DNA of 26,474 nt from CAYVHB01 sp964450865 (lineage in GTDB: Bacteria > Bacillota > Clostridia > Saccharofermentanales > UBA5734). The translations under genes were made by a program, and so were the position numbers. The notes under the pieces were generated by a model, which was not told the origin of the DNA, ran no database searches, and saw nothing but the letters and a program-made list of their open reading frames with translations. The stretch lies in contig CAYVHB010000040.1 of NCBI GenBank assembly GCA_964450865.1, forward strand, positions 1 to 26,474, in the 5' to 3' direction. How positions within the stretch are numbered: position 1 is the stretch's first letter; every line of letters starts with the position of its first letter. Below, piece after piece: positions 16,001 to 22,573 of the stretch.

Positions 16001-16870
16001 ATGAGCAAGAAATCCCGCGAAACCAGTAGCAAATATATGGCCCGCGAAAACGTTGTGCCCGCCATTACCGCCCCGGCTAAGGCTGTCAGTTTATCAGCCA
16101 TTGGCTTTAAGCCGGTCATTTTATATGAAGATAACCATCTGCTGCTGGTGGTCAAGCCAGCCGGCCTGCTCTCGCAGGCTGACGACTCAGGCAAACCCGA
16201 TCTGCTGACCTTGCTCAAGCAGGATATCAAATTGCGCTATAACAAACCTGGTGAAGTTTTTCTGGGTCTGGTTCATCGCCTGGATCAGCCTGTAGCCGGG
16301 GTCATGGTGTTCGCCCGGACATCAAAAGCTGCAGCCCGCCTGTCCGGGCAAATTCGCAGCCACCAGCTGGAAAAATATTACCTGGCAGTTGTCCATGGGC
16401 AGGTTCAGCCCGAATATGGCCGCCTGCAGGACCACCTGCAAAAAAATGAAAATACCAGACTGGTTCAGGTTTGCCAGCCTGACCGTGGCCAGCTGGCTAT
16501 CCTGGATTACCAGGTTCTTGAATATGATTCAGCCAGCCGTATGTCACTGGTAGCCATTCAGCTCCAGACCGGGCGCAGCCATCAGATCCGGGTTCAATTC
16601 GCTTCACGCGGCTGGCCTCTGGCTGGCGACCATCGTTATGGGCTTGCCGCCCGGGTAGACCGCGGCAGCATCGACTCAAAATCGTCCGAAGAAGGGCAGC
16701 CAGATATCGCGCTTTTTTCCTGCCTGCTCCGTCTCCAGCATCCGACCCGTCCGGAAGTCATCACCGGCCAGCAGCTTCCCGTCTGGCAAGGCGTATGGCG
16801 TCATTTCCAACCACCGGACCTGAGTCTGTTGCCCGGGTGCTTCAAGAACCGTATTCCTGCAGATCTATGA
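16001..16870 (+). CDS. RluA-family pseudouridine synthase
   Basis: This 289-residue enzyme should convert a uridine in rRNA or tRNA to pseudouridine. The catalytic motif is GLVHRLDQPVAGVMVFARTS, with the active-site D95. Supporting family segments are LYEDNHLLLVVKPAGLLSQ and LQTGRSHQIRVQFASRGWPLAGD. There is no S4 domain; the first 35 residues are a basic, low-complexity tail. I start at ATG 16001, which has AAAGGA at 15988-15993; the longer frame from 15884 overlaps the methyltransferase gene and is unsupported. It probably shares a transcript with the methyltransferase upstream. Confidence 0.88.
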   Translation: MSKKSRETSSKYMARENVVPAITAPAKAVSLSAIGFKPVILYEDNHLLLVVKPAGLLSQADDSGKPDLLTLLKQDIKLRYNKPGEVFLGLVHRLDQPVAGVMVFARTSKAAARLSGQIRSHQLEKYYLAVVHGQVQPEYGRLQDHLQKNENTRLVQVCQPDRGQLAILDYQVLEYDSASRMSLVAIQLQTGRSHQIRVQFASRGWPLAGDHRYGLAARVDRGSIDSKSSEEGQPDIALFSCLLRLQHPTRPEVITGQQLPVWQGVWRHFQPPDLSLLPGCFKNRIPADL

Positions 16871-17039
16871 TTGCAGTCGCAGATTACAGCCACGGATTAC
16901 AGCCACATTCAGATTCCGCTGATGAATGCGCCGATTGTTTCGAAAATATAATATGTATGCGATCGGAACCGTCCAGTATTTTGCAGTCCAATTGAATATA
17001 CATGCTGTTCAGGCAATTGGAGAAAAACGCATTAACGCA

Positions 17040-17062
17040 TTATTAAAAATGATTATTAATAA
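17040..17062. promoter_or_regulatory. PerR/Fur-like operator palindrome
   Basis: Left half TTATTAAAAAT and right half ATTATTAATAA flank a central G (17051) and pair at 10 of 11 positions. The inner 7-1-7 core agrees with the PerR consensus TTATAATNATTATAA at 11 of 14 defined positions. It lies upstream of the rubrerythrin promoter, a gene known in anaerobes to be PerR-controlled. Confidence 0.65.
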
Positions 17063-17095
17063 GAAGCGTTTTGCAGCTTGAAATGTCTGTTTTCG

Positions 17096-17104
17096 TGGTA
17101 TAAT
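17096..17104 (+). promoter_or_regulatory. Extended -10 promoter for rubrerythrin
   Basis: TGGTATAAT gives a perfect -10 (17099-17104) with the TGn extension. The best -35 candidate, TTGAAA at 17078-17083, has a short 15-nt spacer. Transcription would start near 17111. Confidence 0.65.
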
Positions 17105-17296
17105 ACTTATGAATACCGGGAATCGCAGACGGTCTTTTCTCTCTGTCATGCTCGAGCCTCAGATGTGGCCGGATCATCCAGTCGAGATGCAGGCAGGCTT
17201 TATGACCTTCCAGATCTGGAATGGGCTTTCTGGCCAGCCATCACCGCAAGCGACCTGGGAAAAATAGGCGATTCACGCAATATTAGGAGGTTAATT

Positions 17297-17890
17297 ATGG
17301 CCAGACTCGAAGGAACCAAGACGCTTGAGAACCTGATGAAAGCATTCGCCGGTGAATCACAAGCCCGAAATCGCTACACTTTTTTTGCCTCAGTGGCAAA
17401 CAAGGAAGGATTTAATCAGATTCAGGCAATCTTCCTGGAAACCGCCGACAATGAAAAGGAACATGCCAAGCTGTTTTATAAGCATATCGTCGAGGGCCTG
17501 GACGCCAAGGATGCTGTTCCGGTAGATATTACGGCGACTTACCCGGCCGGATTGGGGACGACCCACCAGAACCTGCTGTCGGCTGCCGCAGGCGAGCACG
17601 AGGAATGGGCGGAATTGTATAATACATTCGCCGATGTTGCCCAGGCTGAAGGCTTTAAGGATATCGCCACGACCTTCCGCATGATCAGGGAAGTGGAAAA
17701 GCGCCATGAAACGCGCTATCTCAAGCTTGCGGCAAATGTAGCCAGCGAAAGTGTATTCAAAAGGGATACCGTTATGGCCTGGAAATGCAGCAACTGCGGC
17801 TATATTTATGAGGGGACGACCGTTCCCGAACTTTGCCCGGCCTGCAAGCATCCGCGGGCCTATTTCGAGCTCTTCTGTGAAAATTACTGA
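17297..17890 (+). CDS. rbr: Rubrerythrin
   Basis: This 197-residue non-haem iron protein detoxifies hydrogen peroxide in anaerobes, taking electrons through its rubredoxin domain. The N-terminal four-helix diiron domain has the carboxylate ligands in FAGESQARNRY (E20), ETADNEKEHA (E53 plus H56) and AAAGEHEEW. The C-terminal rubredoxin domain has CSNCGYIYEG (C164, C167) and CPACKHP (C180, C183). Order is normal (diiron first, rubredoxin last), so this is the classical and not the reverse form. ATG 17297 follows AGGAGG at 17285-17290. An upstream PerR-like palindrome suggests peroxide induction. A strong terminator ends the unit. Confidence 0.95.
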   Translation: MARLEGTKTLENLMKAFAGESQARNRYTFFASVANKEGFNQIQAIFLETADNEKEHAKLFYKHIVEGLDAKDAVPVDITATYPAGLGTTHQNLLSAAAGEHEEWAELYNTFADVAQAEGFKDIATTFRMIREVEKRHETRYLKLAANVASESVFKRDTVMAWKCSNCGYIYEGTTVPELCPACKHPRAYFELFCENY

Positions 17891-17948
17891 ATCCTGCCGT
17901 CGCCATCAAGCCATCCTTAATAGGCAAGTATACAAGGCAATATAAAGT

Positions 17949-17984
17949 GAAAGGCCCCTGGACGATCAAATCCGGGGGCCTTTT
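17949..17984. terminator. Bidirectional terminator between convergent rubrerythrin and beta-helix genes
   Basis: Stem AAAGGCCCC-T-GGA / TCC-G-GGGGCCTTTT with an 8-nt loop. On the plus strand it ends in TTTT; on the minus strand it also has a TTT-rich tail and can serve the gene ending at 18015. Confidence 0.9.
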
Positions 17985-18014
17985 CAGCGGGTGTACCGAT
18001 TGAAGTCTGTACAG

Positions 18015-18686
18015 TCAGGTTTTATGTACCACCTCGCCGAATTTCTTGTAAATGCTGTTTGCCGGGACGAGGCCACGAACCATTGCCAGCGGATAGATCT
18101 GGCTGTCCTTGCCGATGATCGTGCCCGGATTGAGCACGCTGTTGCAACCCACTTCAACCCGGTCACCCAGTATCGCCCCGAATTTTTTCAGGCCAGTCTC
18201 GATTTTTTCATTCCCGTAACGAAGGATTACTGTTGATTTGTCAGATTTGACATTGGATGTGATGGAGCCGGCCCCCATGTGGGCCTTGAAGCCCAGAATT
18301 GAATCGCCGACATAGTTGAAATGCGGGACCTGTACTTTATTCATCAGGATGACATTTTTCAGCTCCGTTGAATTACCGACGACGGCATTGTTGCCGACCA
18401 GGGCACTGCCCCGGATGAAGGCGCAATGGCGGATTTCGGTTTCATGACCGATAATCAGGGGGCCATTCAGACTGGCGGATGGGGCCAGTAAAGCGTCGCG
18501 GGCGACCCAGATCTGTTCGGCGACCTGCTCATATTCGTCCTTGGGCAGTCGCGGTCCCAGTTCCAGGATCAAGGCCTTGATTTTGGCCAGCGCTTCCCAG
18601 GGAAAGGTGACTGTTTGCATCATGTCCGATGCCAGCGTTTGTTTAAAATCAAATAGTGCGGCACAGGTTATCTGTGTTAATTCCAT
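18015..18686 (-). CDS. Left-handed beta-helix (GlmU C-terminal-like) sugar nucleotide-type protein
   Basis: The 223-residue protein is dominated by hexapeptide repeats (for example GNNAVVGNSTELKNVILMN, GAILGDRVEVGCNSVLNPGT), which form a left-handed beta-helix. Segments such as VQVPHFNYVGDSILGFKAHMGAGSITSNVKSD closely resemble the acetyltransferase half of GlmU, where they bind acetyl-CoA and glucosamine-1-phosphate. There is no N-terminal pyrophosphorylase domain, only a helical region of about 60 residues. It may be an acetyltransferase or a related nucleotidyl-sugar protein; full GlmU function is unlikely. I start at ATG 18686, which has GGAGGAAG at 18691-18698 (minus strand), not at the upstream 18722. 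Transcription ends at the terminator at 17949-17984. Confidence 0.82.
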   Translation of the reverse strand: MELTQITCAALFDFKQTLASDMMQTVTFPWEALAKIKALILELGPRLPKDEYEQVAEQIWVARDALLAPSASLNGPLIIGHETEIRHCAFIRGSALVGNNAVVGNSTELKNVILMNKVQVPHFNYVGDSILGFKAHMGAGSITSNVKSDKSTVILRYGNEKIETGLKKFGAILGDRVEVGCNSVLNPGTIIGKDSQIYPLAMVRGLVPANSIYKKFGEVVHKT

Positions 18687-19141
18687 TGTTACTTCCTCCG
18701 GATCAATATCAGGCCAGGGCAAAATGTCAGGTCAGGCATTTACCATACGGATCATATCGATCAGCCCTGATCAATAGTCTAGCAGAATGATAACTGAAAA
18801 GAAAGGATATACGCAGGGCGAGACGCCAGGACCGTGGTGAATGACCCGGCCTGATCGAATGGCGGATGGGCCTCATCACGTCATGACCAAAATCCGACAA
18901 TCGCCTTGACCAGCCAGCCGCAAAACCATTCATATGATCCGCACATTCATTGACAGCCGTTCTAAGTGGGTTAAAATGAATATCAAATGAAGCGGATTGT
19001 ACCAGATTGCCAACGAATGCAATGAAGCTGAATCACCAGCAATGACGAATAGCCCCCAGCATGCGGCCGGCCTGAATGCCCGGGGCTGCCAGGATGTTCC
19101 CGGTTAACGGTTACATTGAAAGAACCTGAAAGGATTTGCGC
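18687..19141. other. Divergent intergenic region
   Basis: No gene is seen in these 455 nt. The only clear signal is the plus-strand promoter at 18950-18977 listed separately; I found no minus-strand consensus promoter for the beta-helix gene. Confidence 0.5.
18950..18977 (+). promoter_or_regulatory. Promoter for the AEC transporter gene
   Basis: A perfect -35 TTGACA (18950-18955) and a -10 TAAAAT (18972-18977) with a 16-nt spacer. The leader to ATG 19142 is about 155 nt. Confidence 0.65.
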
Positions 19142-20074
19142 ATGATCTATGATAATGCCTTGATCGTTGCGACCCAGGTGCTGGTTTTATTCCTCCTGAT
19201 TGGCGTCGGCTATTGGACTCGCCGCAAATTGCTGATTGATGGGACGGGCCTGCGCCAGCTGACCAATCTGCTGCTCGTTGTTGTCACGCCTTTCATGATT
19301 ATCAAGGCATTCCAGATGCCCTATGATCCAGGATTGTTGCGTGGCCTGCTCATTTCGCTGCTCAGTGCCGTGGCCACACATGTTCTGGGGATTGCAGCCG
19401 GTTTATTTTTATGGCGTCAGATGGGTCTGCCGCAGCGTAAGGTCCTGCGTTTCGGGATAGTTTTCTCCAATAGTGCTTTCATGTGTCTGCCGCTTTTGCA
19501 GGCTGTCCTCGGTGACCGGGGAGTCTTCTATGGCTCCGTTTATGTGGCTGTATTCTATATGCTGCAGTGGACCTATGGTGTCGTCCTGATGACAGGCCAG
19601 CGTAAACAGGTCAATTTACAGCAAGCATTCCTGAATCCGGGGATGCTGGGGATCGTGATTGGTCTTGGTCTTTTCCTGGCAGATATTCGCTTACCGGCGA
19701 TCCCCAATGCCGTGATCAGTCATCTTGCCAATCTGAACACACCACTGGCCATGCTGGTTATTGGCGGCACCCTGGCCATGACCGATCTATCGGCGATCTG
19801 GCGCAACCGGCAGATCTGGCTGGCCAGCACGCTTCGGCTGCTGGTCATTCCACTGGTGATTCTGGGCGGACTGGTGCTGGCTCGAGTTGACTTTGAAGTC
19901 CTGACAGCCTGCCTGATTCCGGCCAGTGCCCCGACAGCTGCTGCTGCAGCGCTTTTTGCGACGCGTTATGAGCAGGATTCAACATTAGCCTCGCATCTGG
20001 TCGCCCTTTCAACGCTGCTGTCGATCATCACGATGCCGGCCCTGATCATGCTTGGCAGCCTGGCTACTGCCTGA
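19142..20074 (+). CDS. AEC (auxin efflux carrier) family transporter
   Basis: This 310-residue integral membrane protein has about ten hydrophobic segments in two similar halves, as in the AEC/bile-sodium-symporter-like fold. Family landmarks are VLFLLIGVGYWTRRKLLI near the N-terminus, LTNLLLVVVTPFMIIKAF, FGIVFSNSAFMCLPLLQ in the crossover helix, NTPLAMLVIGGTLA and the final ASAPTAAAAALFATRY. Bacterial members move malate, malonate or other small organic acids; the substrate here is unknown. I use ATG 19142, which has AAGGA at 19130-19134; a TTG six nt upstream is less likely. It stands alone, with a tRNA gene next. Confidence 0.88.
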   Translation: MIYDNALIVATQVLVLFLLIGVGYWTRRKLLIDGTGLRQLTNLLLVVVTPFMIIKAFQMPYDPGLLRGLLISLLSAVATHVLGIAAGLFLWRQMGLPQRKVLRFGIVFSNSAFMCLPLLQAVLGDRGVFYGSVYVAVFYMLQWTYGVVLMTGQRKQVNLQQAFLNPGMLGIVIGLGLFLADIRLPAIPNAVISHLANLNTPLAMLVIGGTLAMTDLSAIWRNRQIWLASTLRLLVIPLVILGGLVLARVDFEVLTACLIPASAPTAAAAALFATRYEQDSTLASHLVALSTLLSIITMPALIMLGSLATA

Positions 20075-20122
20075 CTTTGTTTCTTATATTTCAAGGTATT
20101 TCAACGACTTTCGAAAAAACAG

Positions 20123-20151
20123 TTGAATGGCGACGGATTATTCGCTATAAT
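20123..20151 (+). promoter_or_regulatory. tRNA-Pro promoter
   Basis: -35 TTGAAT (20123-20128), 17-nt spacer, perfect -10 TATAAT (20146-20151), about 20 nt before the tRNA. Confidence 0.8.
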
Positions 20152-20178
20152 ATTTTAGCAGTATCAATTTACTGATAA

Positions 20179-20255
20179 CGAGGTGTAGCGCAGCTGGCTA
20201 GCGCGCCTGCTTTGGGAGCAGGATGTCGGGGGTTCAAATCCCTTCACCTCGACCA
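20179..20255 (+). tRNA. tRNA-Pro(UGG)
   Basis: The acceptor stem CGAGGTG / CACCTCG is perfect. The anticodon arm is CCTGC-TTTGGGA-GCAGG with anticodon TGG, so it reads proline codons. The T loop TTCAAAT and the D-arm sequence AGCGCAGCTGGCTAGCGCG are normal. The 3' CCA is encoded (20253-20255). Own promoter upstream and a strong terminator just downstream make it a single-gene unit. Confidence 0.97.
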
Positions 20256-20260
20256 GAATA

Positions 20261-20309
20261 AAAACCACCTGCCGATATAATTGTGTATTTTCGGCAGGTG
20301 GTTTTATTA
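20261..20309 (+). terminator. tRNA-Pro terminator
   Basis: A 15-bp perfect stem AAAACCACCTGCCGA / TCGGCAGGTGGTTTT (20261-20275 with 20291-20305) with a 15-nt loop and a T-rich end. From here to 20513 I see no feature. Confidence 0.93.
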
Positions 20310-20513
20310 TGTCCTGAAAAGGATTGCATAAGCGATTCACCGAGATTTCAATGGATCGATTGCAACATTTTCCAAAGATATAAAAGATATAATCGAAGCG
20401 ATTCTATCGAGGCAGTTGTTATCGAGGCGGGTGGTGGCAGGTATTGTCAAGAGCCGCACGCTCCTTCAGCACTCGCGACGCACTGACGGCCCAGACCGGA
20501 CCGGGTATTGGAA

Positions 20514-21062
20514 TCACAGTTTCTCTGCATTGCTGTAGATGCGTTGCAGGTCTTTTTCCGGCAGTGATTTCTGGACAAAATAACCGATAATCAGGATCAC
20601 CGGGAGATTGAGCAGGAAGCGGCCGAGCATGAAGGACCAGCCCATGGCGGTTGCTTCAAAAAGCAGCAACGGGATCTTGGTCGTGGACCACGCGCCAACA
20701 AATACCATGATATTGGACAATTTGCTGCCTTTCTTGAGCATAATCCCGGCGACCGGGAAAGCAGCGTAAAGCGGCCCGGCGGCAAACGAACCCAGCAAGA
20801 ATGACAGGGCAATGCCCAGCAGACCAGAACCTTCACCAGTCAGTTTGATCATGACTTCGCGTGGTACCCAGACATCGAGCAAGCCGAGCAACAGGAAAAT
20901 CGGCGGTACAACCTTTAGCAGGTCGATCAGGTTTTCCAGCGCCAGTTTAGCCGATTGTTGTCCCAGTGCCGGTTTGACAAGGGTCAGCGCAGCCAGGATT
21001 AACAACATGATCAGGAACAGATGATAACGTTTGAACAGAGTTATAATTTTGTTAACATTCAT
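20514..21062 (-). CDS. ArsP/DUF318-like half-size permease (second of pair)
   Basis: This 182-residue membrane protein has about five hydrophobic segments and looks like one half of a YraQ/ArsP-type permease. The conserved segment is LLGIALSFLLGSFAAGPLYAAFPVAG followed by KKGSKLSNIMVFVGAWSTTKIPLLLFE. The gene upstream encodes a similar half, so the two probably form a heteromeric permease equivalent to the fused family proteins of about 300 residues or more. I start at ATG 21062 with GAGG about 9 nt upstream; the TTG at 21083 is an alternative. Substrate unknown; ArsP itself exports trivalent organoarsenicals, but that role should not be assumed here. Confidence 0.78.
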   Translation of the reverse strand: MNVNKIITLFKRYHLFLIMLLILAALTLVKPALGQQSAKLALENLIDLLKVVPPIFLLLGLLDVWVPREVMIKLTGEGSGLLGIALSFLLGSFAAGPLYAAFPVAGIMLKKGSKLSNIMVFVGAWSTTKIPLLLFEATAMGWSFMLGRFLLNLPVILIIGYFVQKSLPEKDLQRIYSNAEKL

Positions 21063-21106
21063 ATGATTAAACCTCACAAACAAGAGATTCGGCTAGCCCG
21101 ACGCTG

Positions 21107-21622
21107 TCAGGGAACAATAACGACGGGATAAGAGTCAGGTGAACCATTCAGGATGGAGCCGAGAATAACAGCGACGGCAACCGAGAAGAACAAGGCCAGC
21201 AGATTGCGCGTATAAGTGGCGCGTTTGCCGAAGTACTTGATTTCAATCGGCAAGGTGACTATCCCGACCATCATCAGCGTTGAAACAAAGACGGCAATCT
21301 GGGTCAGGCCTGCGCCAGCCTTGAGCAAAGAAGCAGCCAGCGGAAAAGCGACAAATCCCGGAATCAGGGTAATTGAGCCAAGCAAGGCCGCTATGGCGAC
21401 GCCCAGAACGCCTGATTCCTGGCCAATCAGGCGCGAGATCATTTCTGGTGAGACGAGGGCCAGCAAGAAGCCAATCAGTAACAGGACAGCCAACATTTGC
21501 GGCATGATGTTTTCGAATGACTTCCAGGCCTTTTTCAGCGCCATCTTTGTTTTCTTGCGATCCTTGATCAAGGATACGATCAATAAACTGATAGCGAGCG
21601 CGTAGAGAATATAAGTGAACAC
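21107..21622 (-). CDS. ArsP/DUF318-like half-size permease (first of pair)
   Basis: This 171-residue membrane protein is the upstream partner. After one N-terminal span (MFTYILYALAISLLIVSLI) and a basic cytoplasmic stretch (KDRKKTKMALKKAWKSFENI) it has about four more spans. The signature LGVAIAALLGSITLIPGFVAFPLAAS, then GAGLTQIAVFVSTLMMVGIVTLPIE, parallels the same region of the downstream protein (GSFAAGPLYAAFPVAG). Start is GTG 21622 with GGAGGGG about 10 nt upstream; TTG 21628 is possible. The two genes are 44 nt apart and probably one operon. Confidence 0.78.
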   Translation of the reverse strand: MFTYILYALAISLLIVSLIKDRKKTKMALKKAWKSFENIMPQMLAVLLLIGFLLALVSPEMISRLIGQESGVLGVAIAALLGSITLIPGFVAFPLAASLLKAGAGLTQIAVFVSTLMMVGIVTLPIEIKYFGKRATYTRNLLALFFSVAVAVILGSILNGSPDSYPVVIVP

Positions 21623-21761
21623 GGGCAATCCCCCTCCGGAATTGTCACATCTGGATCATGAAGCCAGCACGGGCAAAATCCAGGCGTGATCTGCATTGTT
21701 TTAATTTTATCTAGAATGGGGGGTGCTGAACAGTGATAACGTCACGCAGTGGCCAGCACAT

Positions 21762-21786
21762 AAAAAGCGACCGGAAGACCGGTCGC
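21762..21786 (-). terminator. Minus-strand terminator hairpin next to the intron relic
   Basis: A perfect 8-bp stem GCGACCGG / CCGGTCGC with a 4-nt loop is followed on the minus strand by TTTTTA. It would stop minus-strand transcription before the permease pair. On the plus strand the hairpin stands 15 nt upstream of the group II intron relic. Confidence 0.8.
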
Positions 21787-21801
21787 CGGAAATTTAATAT
21801 A

Positions 21802-22221
21802 GCGCGTCCAGCGAAGCTGGACCGCTCCAGCGGGTGGAAGTCCCGTCTCGGTAATAACCAAGGAGCCGAGTAGCCAATCCCGGTGCGTCGCAGTAATGCG
21901 AGGTGCTAAACGGGAGGGTAAAGTACCTGTCGGAGACAGGGCGAGCAAGTATGCAGACCGTAACATGAAGTGAATTCTGCAGTATCGTTAAAAATCCGGG
22001 CAACCGGGCAACAGGGCGTCGAAAGATATATCTTGCAGCCAAAGCGAGCAAAGGAAGGAGGTTTCACGCGCTGTATGACAAGATCTACCGCAAGGATGTC
22101 ATGATGGAAGCGTGGAAAAGAGTCCGTGCCAACGGCGGAGCCGCTGTCGGAAAGCCGTATGAGGGAAAACCTCACGTACGGTTTGATGAGGAGGGGCAGG
22201 AGGCCCTGCCCTTCACTCTAT
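21802..22221 (+). mobile_element. Group II intron relic with ORF deletion
   Basis: The stretch begins GCGCGTCCAGCGAAGCTGGAC in place of the consensus GUGYG and has typical domain I text (GGGTGGAAGTCCCG, CCAAGGAGCCGAGTAGCC). It keeps a perfect 34-nt domain V (22151-22184, AAAGCCGTATGAGG-GAAA-ACCTCACGTACGGTTT), including the AGC triad, and a domain VI hairpin (about 22188-22218). Between these parts only about 26 codons of the reverse transcriptase remain, so an internal deletion of more than 1 kb is evident. The total of about 420 nt is far shorter than an ORF-bearing intron. Ends are estimated, and the 3' boundary near 22221 could shift by a few bases. It cannot move by itself and might only be helped in trans. 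Confidence 0.82.
22068..22145 (+). pseudogene. N-terminal remnant of group II intron reverse transcriptase
   Basis: The frame reads ALYDKIYRKDVMMEAWKRVR and then ANGGAA, which matches the usual start of intron-encoded proteins (ALYDKIYR.DVL..AW..VRAN.GAPG). It then runs straight into domain V sequence, so the polymerase, maturase and any endonuclease domains are gone. GGAAGGAGG upstream is the old ribosome site. Confidence 0.85.
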
Positions 22222-22254
22222 GATTTTAATGTTGGTGTAAATACCGATCCCGGT

Positions 22255-22302
22255 ATCAGAATCAGAATCAGAATCAGAATCATTATCATTATCATTATCA
22301 GT
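22255..22302 (+). repeat. Eight-unit hexamer microsatellite
   Basis: ATCAGA occurs four times (22255-22278), then ATCATT three times (22279-22296), then ATCAGT (22297-22302), all in register. It lies just after the intron relic and upstream of the solute-binding lipoprotein promoter region. Confidence 0.9.
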
Positions 22303-22425
22303 ATTGGTTCTGGTGTGAATGATGGTTTGAGTGAAAATTCTGGTCCTGTTATCAGATCATTGCTGACAGAAAATGACGAAAATAGGCTATAATTATTACA
22401 GGTTAATCGAGATTGACGCTTATAA

Positions 22426-22491
22426 CATTCGAGAATCATCAGATAAACATTCGAGAATGACCGGATGGACATTCTCGAATGAGCAGATAAA
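22426..22491 (+). repeat. Three-copy 22-bp tandem repeat, possible operator array
   Basis: Copies start at 22426, 22448 and 22470, an exact 22-bp period (two helical turns). Each begins CATTC; the core ATTCGAGAAT in copies 1 and 2 appears as its reverse complement ATTCTCGAAT in copy 3, while the ATAAA tail is shared by copies 1 and 3. A perfect -10 TATAAT (22388-22393) lies upstream, so the array would be in the leader of the lipoprotein gene or serve as a downstream operator. Confidence 0.8.
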
Positions 22492-22573
22492 CAGGATATT
22501 GATACACACCATACTGGGATTAACCTGTTTATAGAAATGACAGGTTGTCAGTTCAATTGAAAGAGGATGCAGC

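Larger units (their letters stand above)
16871..17296 (+). other. Regulatory leader region of rubrerythrin
   Basis: No gene is seen. The stretch holds a PerR/Fur-like palindrome (17040-17062), an extended -10 promoter (17096-17104) and an untranslated leader of about 185 nt. The leader has no obvious riboswitch or terminator fold that I can recognise. Confidence 0.6.

Noticed and set aside
17078..17296. N-terminal extension of rubrerythrin
   Set aside because: The extra 73 residues have no similarity to rubrerythrin and the ATG at 17297 has AGGAGG; the upstream part is promoter and leader.
22218..22472. Minus-strand frame with Ile/Met/Leu repeats
   Set aside because: It arises from the ATCAGA/ATCATT hexamer repeat, not from a protein.
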